From contig JAUVXY010000009.1 in assembly GCA_030603375.1 (NCBI GenBank), positions 1 to 17,701 of the forward strand: DNA of 17,701 nucleotides, read 5' to 3'. A program made the position numbers and the translations under genes. Each line of letters starts with the position of its first letter. Positions within the stretch are counted from its first letter, which is position 1. Shown here one piece after another: positions 1-7,454 of this stretch. The stretch is from Actinomycetes bacterium (GTDB taxonomy: Bacteria > Actinomycetota > Humimicrobiia > Humimicrobiales > Humimicrobiaceae). Below the pieces are notes generated by a model that searched no databases, was not told where the DNA came from, and saw only the letters and a list, made by a program, of their open reading frames with translations.

Positions 1-185
1 GTAAAAATCGTAACTTCAATCAAATTATTTAAGTTAATACTCGGATTTTTTTCAAAAGCCAGCTCTACTTCTACCTTTATCCCTCTGTCTAAAAACTTTC
101 CAATTTTTTTCTTAATTTTCTTGTCCGCGTAATCCTTAATAGAATCATCCAGTTTCATGTTCCTGCCTTTAATTACATATTCCAC
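1..185 (-). CDS. hpf: Ribosome hibernation promoting factor HPF/RaiA, N-terminal part (runs off window)
   Basis: This is a partial gene of about 61 codons, cut by the left window edge. It begins MEYVIKGRNMKLDDSIKDYA and continues with a lysine-rich helix and a strand ending IEVTIF, which matches the N-terminal beta-alpha fold of the HPF/RaiA family. These proteins bind the decoding region of the 30S subunit and silence or dimerise ribosomes during slow growth. The start is a GTG at 185-183 that is preceded, 8 bases away, by a good AAAGGAG ribosome binding site at 194-200. An in-frame ATG nine codons later lacks one. The gene follows the cold-shock gene by about 30 bases and probably shares its operon. 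The long form (with a dimerising C-terminal domain) cannot be told from the short form here. In many Gram-positive bacteria secA comes next. Confidence 0.8.
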   Translation of the reverse strand, partial: MEYVIKGRNMKLDDSIKDYADKKIKKKIGKFLDRGIKVEVELAFEKNPSINLNNLIEVTIF

Positions 186-214
186 TGTCCCGTCTCCTTT
201 CTTAAAAAGATAAT

Positions 215-421
215 TTATATTAAAGTTACATCCCTGGCCTGGTTTCCCCTCTCACATTCTTCAATTTCAAACTCTACAGACTGCCCCTTTTTCAATGTTT
301 TAAATCCATCTTTCATAATAGATGAATGGCTAACAAAAATATCATCCATTTCTTTTACCTCAATAAATCCGAATCCTTTTTCAGGACTGAACCATTTTAC
401 AATTCCTTTTAATCTACTCAT
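215..421 (-). CDS. Cold-shock domain protein (CspA family)
   Basis: The protein has 68 residues, the usual length of a single cold-shock domain. It carries both RNA-binding signatures: RNP1 as KGFGFIEV near residues 15-22 and RNP2 as DIFVSHSS near residues 27-34. The N-terminal GIVKWFSPEKG is also typical. Such proteins bind single-stranded RNA or DNA as a five-stranded barrel and act as RNA chaperones or antiterminators in the cytoplasm. The start is the ATG at 421. Its AGGAGG ribosome binding site (434-439) lies inside the last codons of the comF gene, 12 bases from the start, so translation may be coupled to comF. Placement between comF and hpf suggests constitutive or growth-phase expression rather than a dedicated cold-shock leader, because there is no room for a long 5' untranslated region. 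Confidence 0.95.
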   Translation of the reverse strand: MSRLKGIVKWFSPEKGFGFIEVKEMDDIFVSHSSIMKDGFKTLKKGQSVEFEIEECERGNQARDVTLI

Positions 422-426
422 AAAAA

Positions 427-1143
427 TTACGTTCCTCCTGCTATCGTTAATAAATATATTTTATCTGCATTTGAATTTTTAAGCACTTTGCTGATTTCAT
501 TTAATGTGCTGCCTGTGGTCCATATATCATCTATCAGCAATATGTTTTTGCCTGATGCCAGCAAACTGTTCCTGACCTTAAATGCTTCTTTTAAGTTATT
601 TTTCCTCTGGTACAGATCCAGTGTTTGCTGCCTTGGCGTTTTTTTTATTTTAATTATATTACCCGCAAATGGAATTTTTATCACCCTGGAAAATTCGCTG
701 CATAAAATTTGCATATGTTCGCCGGGAACCGCTTCAACATAGTCTATCTCTTCTTTTCTATAATACTTATCGTATGCCTGTTTTAAGAATCCAACTAAAA
801 CCTTACTGAGACCGTACATCTTCCCATACTTATATTTATGCATTATTTTTCTAACTGCACCTTTGTAAAAAGCAAAACTCCTATGCATATAGAAGCTGAA
901 CTTTTCTTTTCTGCATAAACTGCAGATATCATGCGCGTATTTGTCTGCATCAGCTATGGTCCAGCTTTTCTTATAATCAGAAATTGGCCTTCCGCAATAT
1001 TTGCATACATCACCATCAATTTTTTCAATTTTTGATTTGCATGCCGGGCAAATTAACTCCGGGCTGATATTTCCACAAACCGGGCACACAGGGGGAACAA
1101 CTATATCCTTAAAAAATTCAATTAAATTAGTGTCTTTAAACAA
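427..1143 (-). CDS. comF: ComF family protein, zinc-finger plus phosphoribosyltransferase fold
   Basis: The 238-residue protein has cysteine pairs at about 20/23, 32/35, 47/50 and 74/77, forming the N-terminal zinc ribbons of the family. A phosphoribosyltransferase domain follows, with the PRPP-binding loop ILLIDDIWTTGST near residues 201-213 and the conserved KTPRQQTLD segment before it. Family members are linked to DNA uptake in competent bacteria, but many carriers are not known to be competent and the reaction is unproven. The usual R-x-R-G-F-N-Q segment after the VPVP strand is absent: the sequence reads VEAVPGEHMQILCSEF and is several residues shorter. The start is a TTG at 1143, because an in-frame stop lies two codons upstream and no ATG or GTG is close by. 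It has no obvious ribosome binding site, so the exact start is uncertain. Confidence 0.85.
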   Translation of the reverse strand: MFKDTNLIEFFKDIVVPPVCPVCGNISPELICPACKSKIEKIDGDVCKYCGRPISDYKKSWTIADADKYAHDICSLCRKEKFSFYMHRSFAFYKGAVRKIMHKYKYGKMYGLSKVLVGFLKQAYDKYYRKEEIDYVEAVPGEHMQILCSEFSRVIKIPFAGNIIKIKKTPRQQTLDLYQRKNNLKEAFKVRNSLLASGKNILLIDDIWTTGSTLNEISKVLKNSNADKIYLLTIAGGT

Positions 1144-1214
1144 TTTTTATTAAAGCTATATGCTTAAAAATTTGATATATGACTGGCAACTATCTAAATT
1201 TCACTTTTAGCTTT

Positions 1215-2060
1215 TTATACTTTTTCTTTTTTGTCTTCACCCGTATCGTTGTCTTTTGTATTTAACTTATCATTTTCTACTGTCTCTCCTGACATGATCT
1301 TGACGCTTGGATGTATTACTATTCCATTCTCTATAACACTCTTTGAGCCAATAACTGCTTTCTCCAGAATGGAAGCCTTGCTTTTTATCCTTGTATCATA
1401 GCCGATGATAGCTCCTATTAAAGAAGCATCCTTTCCTATATAACCGCTGCCCCACTTAATTCCCCTGTACATAACTGCCCTTTCGTCCACAGTAGTATTA
1501 TCGCCCAGAATTATGGGGCCAAATAGTTTTGCTCCCTTTTTAATGGTACAGTTGTTGCCTATGCAAACAGGCGGGATAATTATGACATCTTCCTGAATCT
1601 TGCAATTCTTGCCTATCCATACTCCTTCTTTTATTTTTTTCCCGGGTATTTTTATCTCTACTTTCCCTTCAAGAGCATCGAAATTACCCTGCTGATATTC
1701 ATATAAGCTTCCAACATCGTTCCAATATTTATTATGCACATACCCGTAATATGAAATTTCTTTTTTTAGAAGATCCGGGAATAAGTTTTTCCCAAAATCA
1801 TAAAATTTTCCTTCAGGTATGTATTTAAATATTTCTGGCTCAAATACATATATACCGCTGTTTGCAAGATTGCTCTTTGTTTCTCCGCTTAAAGGTTTTT
1901 CCTGAAACCCATATATTTTCTTATTTTCATCCAGCATTACAACCCCATACTGAGATGTGTCTTTAACCATCGTTAGGACCACTGTACATATGCCGCCTTT
2001 TTTCTTGTGAAATGTTATAAGCTCTTCTAAGTCTATATCAGTTAGAGCATCCCCGCTCAT
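1215..2060 (-). CDS. Sugar-nucleotidyltransferase, C-terminal part of a frameshifted gene
   Basis: This 281-residue open frame continues the protein begun at 2377. It starts inside the catalytic domain (MSGD, the metal-binding aspartate of nucleotidyltransferases) and carries GFQEKP, NSGIYVFEPE and YWNDVGSLYEY, all expected for mannose- or glucose-1-phosphate nucleotidyltransferases. From about residue 135 it forms a left-handed beta-helix of hexapeptide repeats (VWIGKNCKIQ, CIGNNCTIKKGAKL and similar), then a charged tail. The ATG at 2060 has no good ribosome binding site, so it is probably not a true start. The open frame extends upstream in this phase as E-G-G-T-F-L-V to the frame change near 2081-2087. 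It lacks the GxGTRLRPLT nucleotide-binding loop, so alone it should be inactive. Joined to the N-terminal part it gives about 387 residues, close to the 371-residue paralogue at 8469-9584. Confidence 0.85.
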   Translation of the reverse strand: MSGDALTDIDLEELITFHKKKGGICTVVLTMVKDTSQYGVVMLDENKKIYGFQEKPLSGETKSNLANSGIYVFEPEIFKYIPEGKFYDFGKNLFPDLLKKEISYYGYVHNKYWNDVGSLYEYQQGNFDALEGKVEIKIPGKKIKEGVWIGKNCKIQEDVIIIPPVCIGNNCTIKKGAKLFGPIILGDNTTVDERAVMYRGIKWGSGYIGKDASLIGAIIGYDTRIKSKASILEKAVIGSKSVIENGIVIHPSVKIMSGETVENDKLNTKDNDTGEDKKEKV

Positions 2061-2062
2061 AA

Positions 2063-2377
2063 CTAAAAATGTTCCGCCTTCAAAAAATCTTCAACCTTTT
2101 TTACCCCTCCTGCAGTACCCAGTAATTCATCTTCATAGGAATATGAAATATTTACACCCCACTTTGAACCATCCCCAAAATAATTCTTTATAACTTCAGG
2201 GTACCAATGAAGGTTACAGACTATATCCCTGAAGTCATGTTTTACTAAAAGCTCTACTATGTGTTCCATAACAGGTTTGTTAACAATTGGAGCCATCGGT
2301 TTTGATATCAGATCAGTAAGAGGGCGGAGCCTGGTGCCGAGTCCCGCCGCAAGTACCATAACTTTAGTTTTTCTCAT
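2063..2377 (-). CDS. Sugar-nucleotidyltransferase, N-terminal part of a frameshifted gene
   Basis: This 104-residue frame is the front of a mannose-1-phosphate guanylyltransferase-like enzyme. It shows the signature LAAGLGTRLRPLTDLISKPM (nucleotide-binding loop and lysine), then GDGSKWGVNISYSYE and GTAGGVKKVEDFL. It then runs into eight residues or fewer of unrelated sequence and a TAG at 2063-2065. The true continuation lies in the -1 frame (1215-2060). The paralogue at 8469 reads VEKYLDGSSFMVFNGD where this gene, after a -1 shift, reads VEDFLEGGTFLVMSGD, with no gap. The ATG at 2377 overlaps the mtnA stop as ATGA, so the gene is translationally coupled to the methionine-salvage genes. Possible readings are a real disruption, a sequencing or assembly indel in the T6 run, or recoding; the sequence alone cannot decide. 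Confidence 0.85.
   Translation of the reverse strand: MRKTKVMVLAAGLGTRLRPLTDLISKPMAPIVNKPVMEHIVELLVKHDFRDIVCNLHWYPEVIKNYFGDGSKWGVNISYSYEDELLGTAGGVKKVEDFLKAEHF
2081..2087 (-). other. Slippery heptamer T TTT TTG at the frame change
   Basis: On the minus strand the codons read GAT TTT TTG AAG, so the heptamer T TTT TTG is in the X XXY YYZ register needed for tandem -1 slippage. A -1 slip here restores the conserved nucleotidyltransferase frame directly, giving VEDFLEGGTF. A GGAGGGG stretch lies about 16 bases upstream, where a Shine-Dalgarno-like stimulator could act, but it also encodes conserved glycines. Only a weak 4-bp hairpin (GAGC/GCTC) is visible downstream. A simple loss of one T from a run of seven explains the data equally well. 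Confidence 0.4.
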
Positions 2378-3498
2378 CTCTTGTCAGCTCCCGTTTCTTT
2401 ATCAGTATTGTCGGCACTTGTAACTATTTTTTTAATGTTTTCCTTAAAAGGAGGTTCTATAACTCCTTTTTCTGTTATGATAGCTGTAATATTGCCACAC
2501 GGCGTAACATCAAATGCCGGGTTTTTTACAGGCATGTATTCAGGTATAATTTTAGTTCCCATAACCTCTCTGACTTCGTTTTCGCCTCTTTGTTCTATTG
2601 GAATATATTTGCCGCTTTCTATGCTTGTATCAATTGTAGATATCGGAGCTGCAATATAAAAGGGTATGCTGTAATATTTAGCCATAATGGACAAACCAAG
2701 CGTTCCAATTTTATTTGCAGTATCCCCATTTAAAGATATCCTGTCTGCACCTACAATAACTGCATCTATTTCCCCTTTAGACATAAAATATCCTGCCATG
2801 TTATCTGTTATTATGTGAAAAGGAATTTTTTCCTTATAAAGCTCCCATGAAGTGAGCCTTGCTCCCTGCAGGTAAGGTCTTGTTTCGTCAACAATTACTT
2901 TTTCTATTTTTCCCTCTCTGTCCAGGCTTCTTATTGCTCCAATGGCGGTCCCGTATCCAGAAGTCGCAAGCGCTCCAGCGTTGCAATGTGTCAAGATTTT
3001 GATTTTATTTTTGTACCTGTCAAATATTTTCTTTCCATTTTCACCAATTTTAAAATTGATGTTCAGGTCCTGCCTTTCTATTTTCTCTGCTTCTTTGGCC
3101 AGATTTATTTTGATCTCATCCAATTTTAAGTTTTTGCTGCAATCAAGTACCTTTTCCATTCTGCCAAGGACCCAGAATAAATTTACTGCTGTCGGCCTGG
3201 TTTTAGACAATACTTTTATACTGTCTTTTATGTAAGATATAAATTTATCTCTGCCGTGCCCACTAAACTCTAAAGAAGCCAGCGCCACTCCATAGCCGGC
3301 TGTAACTCCGATAGCTGGCGCCCCTCTTACAACCATATCACTGATGGCACCTGCAACCTCCCTGCAAGTATTGCAAACAACATATTCTTCCTTAAATGGA
3401 AGTTTCCTCTGGTCAATCAGTTTAAGAGATGCCCTGTCCCAGATAAGGGTCCTGACTTCATTTTCTTCATGGCAGTAATTTATGTTCCCATTTCCCAT
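2374..3498 (-). CDS. mtnA: S-methyl-5-thioribose-1-phosphate isomerase
   Basis: The 374-residue protein matches MtnA over its full length. It converts the aldose methylthioribose-1-phosphate to the ketose methylthioribulose-1-phosphate in methionine salvage; family members can also act on 5-deoxyribose-1-phosphate. Visible motifs are RGAPAIGVTAGYG (residues 58-70), the catalytic cysteine in ILTHCNAGALATSGYG (Cys172), VDETRPYLQGARLTSWEL (203-220) and the catalytic aspartate in GADRISLNGDTANKIGT (Asp251). The ATG at 3498 has an AGGAGG site about 13 bases upstream. The gene overlaps the end of ahcY by 19 bases and its stop overlaps the next start as ATGA, so all three are probably co-translated. 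No mtnP, mtnK or later salvage genes are in the window. A C-terminal extension of about 25 charged residues is not conserved. Confidence 0.95.
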   Translation of the reverse strand: MGNGNINYCHEENEVRTLIWDRASLKLIDQRKLPFKEEYVVCNTCREVAGAISDMVVRGAPAIGVTAGYGVALASLEFSGHGRDKFISYIKDSIKVLSKTRPTAVNLFWVLGRMEKVLDCSKNLKLDEIKINLAKEAEKIERQDLNINFKIGENGKKIFDRYKNKIKILTHCNAGALATSGYGTAIGAIRSLDREGKIEKVIVDETRPYLQGARLTSWELYKEKIPFHIITDNMAGYFMSKGEIDAVIVGADRISLNGDTANKIGTLGLSIMAKYYSIPFYIAAPISTIDTSIESGKYIPIEQRGENEVREVMGTKIIPEYMPVKNPAFDVTPCGNITAIITEKGVIEPPFKENIKKIVTSADNTDKETGADKR

Positions 3499-4736
3499 GA
3501 TCTAAGATATTCCTCCTGCTCAGGTGTCAATTTATCTATGCATATCCCCATACTTTTTAATTTCATTTCAGCTATGCTGCTGTCTATATCTTCCGGAACA
3601 GCGTATACTTTACACGCGAGATCCTTGCTGTTTTTATAAATATATTCAACACTTAAAGCCTGATTTGCAAAGCTCATATCCATAACGCTCGCAGGATGGC
3701 CCTCGGCTGCGCTTAAGTTTACAAGCCGCCCTTCCGCCAGTAAATATATTCGCCTTCCGTCTTTCGTAATATACTCTTCTGTAAATGGCCTTACTTCCCT
3801 TTTAGATTTGCTGTTTTTGCTTAAATAGTCCAGATTAATTTCAGCATTAAAATGTCCCGCATTAGCTATAATAGTTTTATCTTTACAATTTTTTAAAATT
3901 ACTTCTCCTATAACATTTATATCACCGGTGGCAGACACAAAAATATCCCCGACTTTTGCAGCTTCTTCTGAATTTAAAACTTCATATCCGTCCATTTTAG
4001 CCTCAAGCGCTTTCAGCGGGTCCACTTCCAGCACTATTACGCTGGCTCCCATTCCCTTTGCCCTCATAGCAATTCCTCTTCCGCACCATCCATATCCAGC
4101 TACTACAAATTTACTTCCGGCAATCAACATATTGGTAGCTCTGAGTATCCCGTCAATGGTGCTCTGCCCGGTTCCATATCTGTTATCAAAAAAATGCTTG
4201 GTCCTGGCATCATTTACGGCGATAATCGGATAGCGGAGAACTTCCTTTTTTTCCATACTTTTCAGTCTTATAACACCAGTGGTAGTTTCTTCTGTACCGC
4301 CAAGTACTTTCTCTATTAATTCTTTTCTGCTGCTGTGAATAGTTGAAATTAAGTCTGCGCCATCATCCATAGAAATTTGCGGACCTTTGTCCAGCACACT
4401 ATTTATGTGATTATAATAAGTCTTATTGTCTTCACCCTTTATGGCAAATACTGATATGCCGTAGTCTTTAACCAGGGAAGCGGCAACATCATCCTGCGTG
4501 CTTAAAGGATTAGATGCACATAGCGAGACATCTGCTCCGCCCTGCTTTAGTGTAATCATAAGATTTGCGGTTTCTGAGGTAACATGGAGACATGCTCCTA
4601 CCGTTAAATTTTTGAGAGGCTGGCTGCTGCCAAATTTTTTTCTTATACTCCTCAAAACCGGCATTTCTCTTTCTGCCCACTCTATTTTATTTTTACCTCT
4701 GAAAGCCAGCTTTACATCTTTTACATCAAACTCCAT
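3480..4736 (-). CDS. ahcY: Adenosylhomocysteinase (S-adenosylhomocysteine hydrolase)
   Basis: The 418-residue enzyme splits S-adenosylhomocysteine into adenosine and homocysteine, relieving product inhibition of methyltransferases. Expected substrate and catalytic residues are present: His51 in LHVTSETANL, Asp125 in MDDGADL, Glu149/150, and Lys180 and Asp184 in ARTKHFFDNRYGTGQS. The NAD-binding Rossmann loop GYGWCGRGIAMRAKG spans about 214-228. The SNPLSTQDDVAASL and DNRYGTGQS versions of the motifs, and an end at YLRSWEMGT without the long tail carrying the Lys-x-x-x-Tyr of the mammalian enzyme, place it with the shorter archaeal and thermophile-type enzymes. The ATG at 4736 has an AAAGGA site. 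It is the first gene after a 132-bp gap and probably leads the ahcY-mtnA-nucleotidyltransferase operon. Confidence 0.96.
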   Translation of the reverse strand: MEFDVKDVKLAFRGKNKIEWAEREMPVLRSIRKKFGSSQPLKNLTVGACLHVTSETANLMITLKQGGADVSLCASNPLSTQDDVAASLVKDYGISVFAIKGEDNKTYYNHINSVLDKGPQISMDDGADLISTIHSSRKELIEKVLGGTEETTTGVIRLKSMEKKEVLRYPIIAVNDARTKHFFDNRYGTGQSTIDGILRATNMLIAGSKFVVAGYGWCGRGIAMRAKGMGASVIVLEVDPLKALEAKMDGYEVLNSEEAAKVGDIFVSATGDINVIGEVILKNCKDKTIIANAGHFNAEINLDYLSKNSKSKREVRPFTEEYITKDGRRIYLLAEGRLVNLSAAEGHPASVMDMSFANQALSVEYIYKNSKDLACKVYAVPEDIDSSIAEMKLKSMGICIDKLTPEQEEYLRSWEMGT

Positions 4737-4785
4737 AAATATTTTCCTTTCCTGATTCCAAATTTTTTATCTATTTCTTAACTTT

Positions 4786-4810
4786 ATTATAATTCATATA
4801 AGCTATTATA
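4786..4810 (-). promoter_or_regulatory. Possible promoter upstream of ahcY
   Basis: The gap 4737-4868 holds two perfect TATAAT hexamers on the minus strand, at 4786-4791 and 4805-4810, about 50-70 bases before the ahcY start. No convincing -35 hexamer lies 16-18 bases upstream of either one, so these are candidates only. No S-adenosylhomocysteine riboswitch was recognised; the leader is short and AT-rich. Confidence 0.3.
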
Positions 4811-4868
4811 TACTACCAGCAATTCATATTTTTATAAAATAACTGGCTGGTTTTTGCCCGCATTATTT

Positions 4869-5939
4869 TTAACCTAATTTTGCAAGTTTTGATTTCAAAA
4901 CCTGAATTTTTTCAACAGGAGTAGGGTCAGTGCCGTTTAATATGGCAAGATATACGCTGACTATATCGCCAAGATACATGGTGCTGAGAGCACGGGCCAA
5001 TTTTGATTTTCCCTCTACGGGAATTTCTATTACCTCAGAAAAATTGCCCTTTATAAGTTTTATTGTCGTTTCTATCCGTGTCTTTATTCTGACATTTTCT
5101 TCTTTTTCCCTAAAAACTATAAGAACAAACCTTGAGGTAATATCTTCCAGCCTTCCCCACCCCACAGTCTCGTTGTGGTTTAATTCTGGAAATTCAGCCC
5201 AAAAGCATGGGGCCTTGGAATTTTCATTCATTTCGCATTTCCATCTGAATGCCACCGGCGACAGCAGCCCGTCTGTTCCATAAATTATTGGTAAATTTTC
5301 ACCAATTTTTAAAGCAATGCTTTTTGCATAATTTGTATCACTGCTGATTTCTCTTTTGTAGAGAGAGCATTTCTTGCGTATAAGATTTAAAGATTCTTTT
5401 ATTTCACTGTCTGTTACATTTACAAGTTTTAAATGGCCAAGAACTAAAAAAGTCGGGAAAAACAGATAGCCGATGGCCCCCCTCGGCTGCAGCCCGGATG
5501 GAATTTTTATAAGACATTTACTGTAATCATTGGCTATTTTCTCAAGCTTCCCTCCTGAAGTAACACAGACTACTTCGCAGCCCCTGCTCAAAGACTGGTT
5601 AACAGTAGAAATAGTTTCCTCTGTATTTCCAGAATAGCTTACTGCTACAACAAGCCAGTCGTCATCAATACAAGCCGGGACGTTATATCCCTTTACAACT
5701 TCAACAGGTATCCCGGTATCATCTCTCATCAAGCCTTTTATCAGGTCGCCTGTAAACCCTGAACCGCCCATTCCTAAAAATGCAATCCCCTTATATGTCC
5801 TCATTTTTATTTTTTTCAGGTCAACGCCGCTGGCAATTTCTTTTGCTTCCATTAACTGGTTGTAGAAGTTTTCTTCAATTTCAAGCATACCTTCTTTGTC
5901 TACTTCTCTGACTTTCTTTAAATCATCAAGTATATTCAT
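4869..5939 (-). CDS. Bifunctional phosphoglucose/phosphomannose isomerase (SIS domain)
   Basis: The 356-residue protein has two SIS folds. The first carries FLGMGGSGFTGDLIKGL (residues 54-70) and the phosphosugar-binding AVSYSGNTEETI (99-110). The second has the active-site block MNENSKAPCFWAEFPELNHNE (237-257), with the glutamate and His255 typical of archaeal and actinobacterial PGI/PMI enzymes. Members interconvert fructose-6-phosphate with glucose-6-phosphate and mannose-6-phosphate. Next to a phosphomannomutase and GDP-mannose genes, the likely job here is supplying mannose-6-phosphate. The ATG at 5939 has a GAGAAGGG site close in front, and the gap to the mutase gene is 34 bases, so they are co-transcribed. 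Whether it has both activities cannot be read from sequence with certainty. Confidence 0.88.
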   Translation of the reverse strand: MNILDDLKKVREVDKEGMLEIEENFYNQLMEAKEIASGVDLKKIKMRTYKGIAFLGMGGSGFTGDLIKGLMRDDTGIPVEVVKGYNVPACIDDDWLVVAVSYSGNTEETISTVNQSLSRGCEVVCVTSGGKLEKIANDYSKCLIKIPSGLQPRGAIGYLFFPTFLVLGHLKLVNVTDSEIKESLNLIRKKCSLYKREISSDTNYAKSIALKIGENLPIIYGTDGLLSPVAFRWKCEMNENSKAPCFWAEFPELNHNETVGWGRLEDITSRFVLIVFREKEENVRIKTRIETTIKLIKGNFSEVIEIPVEGKSKLARALSTMYLGDIVSVYLAILNGTDPTPVEKIQVLKSKLAKLG

Positions 5940-5973
5940 AGCCCTTCTCTTTCTATTACAATTATTTTTTAAA

Positions 5974-7446
5974 TTATTCCTTTTGCATTACACTGTCAAC
6001 TATTTTTTTCCCTAAATTGTGCAGCCTGTTTAGTTTCTTCTCACTGTCGCTTTCTGCATAAATTCTAACAACTGCTTCGGTCCCGGAAGGTCTTATCATT
6101 ACCCAGCTGCCGTCATTCATCACATATTTATAGCCGTCAATAGTCACAACTTCCCTGATACCCTTTGTTTGCAAAATATCAGGCACTTTTTTTGACAGCA
6201 TCTCTTTTAATTTTTCCTTTTGGATCGTACCTATTCCATAATCAAGCCTTCTGTAAACAAAATATCCAAAATCATTATAAATTTCTTCCAGGATATTATT
6301 TATTGTCTTGCCCTCTTTGCACATCGTCTCAATTAGCTTTAGCCCCATAAATATGCCATCTCTCTCAGGAATATTTCCTTCTTCCCACAACCCTCCGCTT
6401 TCTTCTCCTCCTATAACAACACCGCCTTTGAGTATCTCATCGCTTATATATTTAAACCCGATAGGAGTTGTTACAAGTTCAAGGCCATACTTTGAACATA
6501 TTTTATCTATTACAGAAGAAGTAGAAACAGTTTTTACAACTTTTCCCGCAGGTTTTTTGTTCTTTACAATATGGTTAAGCAGTACCGCAAAAATATGGTG
6601 CGAACTTATAAAGTTCGCATCTTCCCCAAGTGCCGCTACCCTGTCGCCATCTCCATCCAGACATATGCAAAGCGCACATTTTTCTTTTTTTATGGCGCTT
6701 ACGGCGTCATTTAGGTTGTCCCCGATAGGTTCAGGGTTTATTCCCCCAAACGCAGGATTTAAAACTGAGTGTATCTCTATAATATTTCCGGGGCTTATTG
6801 CCTCCAGCATATCCCTGTAAAGATTCTGGGTGGCGCCGTACATTGGATCTATGAGAACCTTAAAATTAAAATTTTTAATGGCATCCAGATCTATCAGGCT
6901 CAAAATATGTTTTCTGTAGCCTGTGATAAAATCTTCTACTATTATATTTTTATCATATTCAAAACTGCTGTCCGCATAACAGGCAGGGGAGCCTGTGTCT
7001 TTTATATACTGATTAACACTGTATTCAATTTCAGCCACTATTTCTGGCGTAGCCGAACCCCCGTAGGAGCCTTTTATTTTATAACCATTATAGTAATAAG
7101 GATTATGGCTTGCCGTTATCATAATTCCAAGATCTGCGCTCTTTTTTACAACGGCAACTGACAGAGCAGGAGTTGGGATAAAATTAGGTGAAATATATGT
7201 TTTAATATTATTTGCCGCAAGGACGCTGCTTACGGTTTTTGCAAACCTATCCGACATGAACCTTGTGTCATAGCCAACAACTACTGTGGGACATTTTTTC
7301 CTGCCGCCAGTTTTTAGCTTTAAGTACCGGCATACCCCGCCTGTAACAATTTTGATTTTTTCTACAGTAAAATCATCTGCAATAATGCCCCGCCAGCCAT
7401 CTGTTCCAAATTTTATCAGCTTTTCACCTGTTTCTGATTTTTTCAT
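5974..7446 (-). CDS. Phosphomannomutase/phosphoglucomutase (alpha-D-phosphohexomutase)
   Basis: About 490 residues, a normal length for the family, with all four domain signatures. These are the phosphoserine loop ITASHNPYYYNGYKIKGS (active Ser113 counting from the ATG), the magnesium loop LDGDGDR near 264-269, the sugar-binding GGEESGG near 346-352 and the phosphate-binding RPSGTEAVVRIY near the C terminus. The N-terminal FGTDGWRG is also standard. It moves phosphate between C6 and C1 of mannose or glucose; the neighbours point to mannose-6-P to mannose-1-P for GDP-mannose. I chose the ATG at 7446 because AAGAG lies five bases upstream. A GTG two codons earlier (7452) is possible but has no ribosome binding site. 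It follows gmd by less than 10 bases. Confidence 0.93.
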   Translation of the reverse strand: MKKSETGEKLIKFGTDGWRGIIADDFTVEKIKIVTGGVCRYLKLKTGGRKKCPTVVVGYDTRFMSDRFAKTVSSVLAANNIKTYISPNFIPTPALSVAVVKKSADLGIMITASHNPYYYNGYKIKGSYGGSATPEIVAEIEYSVNQYIKDTGSPACYADSSFEYDKNIIVEDFITGYRKHILSLIDLDAIKNFNFKVLIDPMYGATQNLYRDMLEAISPGNIIEIHSVLNPAFGGINPEPIGDNLNDAVSAIKKEKCALCICLDGDGDRVAALGEDANFISSHHIFAVLLNHIVKNKKPAGKVVKTVSTSSVIDKICSKYGLELVTTPIGFKYISDEILKGGVVIGGEESGGLWEEGNIPERDGIFMGLKLIETMCKEGKTINNILEEIYNDFGYFVYRRLDYGIGTIQKEKLKEMLSKKVPDILQTKGIREVVTIDGYKYVMNDGSWVMIRPSGTEAVVRIYAESDSEKKLNRLHNLGKKIVDSVMQKE

Positions 7447-7454
7447 GCACACTC

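Noticed and set aside
1144..1214. Possible terminator or promoter between the split nucleotidyltransferase and comF.
   Set aside because: Only a 4-bp AAGC/GCTT stem and no well-spaced promoter pair could be found.
2096..2102. A second in-frame slippery heptamer, A AAA AAG (the dnaX type), just upstream of the frame change.
   Set aside because: A -1 slip there leads at once to GGT TGA, a stop, so it cannot join the two halves of the nucleotidyltransferase.
4815..4851. Inverted repeat ACCAGC/GCTGGT with T-run in the gap before ahcY.
   Set aside because: The stem is only 6 bp with a 25-base loop, and the T-run follows on the plus strand, where no gene reads into it.
4737..4868. Possible S-adenosylhomocysteine riboswitch before ahcY.
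   Set aside because: The leader is short and AT-rich, without the GC-rich paired core expected of that class.
6308..6820. A 170-codon open frame on the plus strand.
   Set aside because: It lies antisense within the phosphohexomutase gene, has no recognisable domain, and is rich in serine and proline as expected of a shadow frame.
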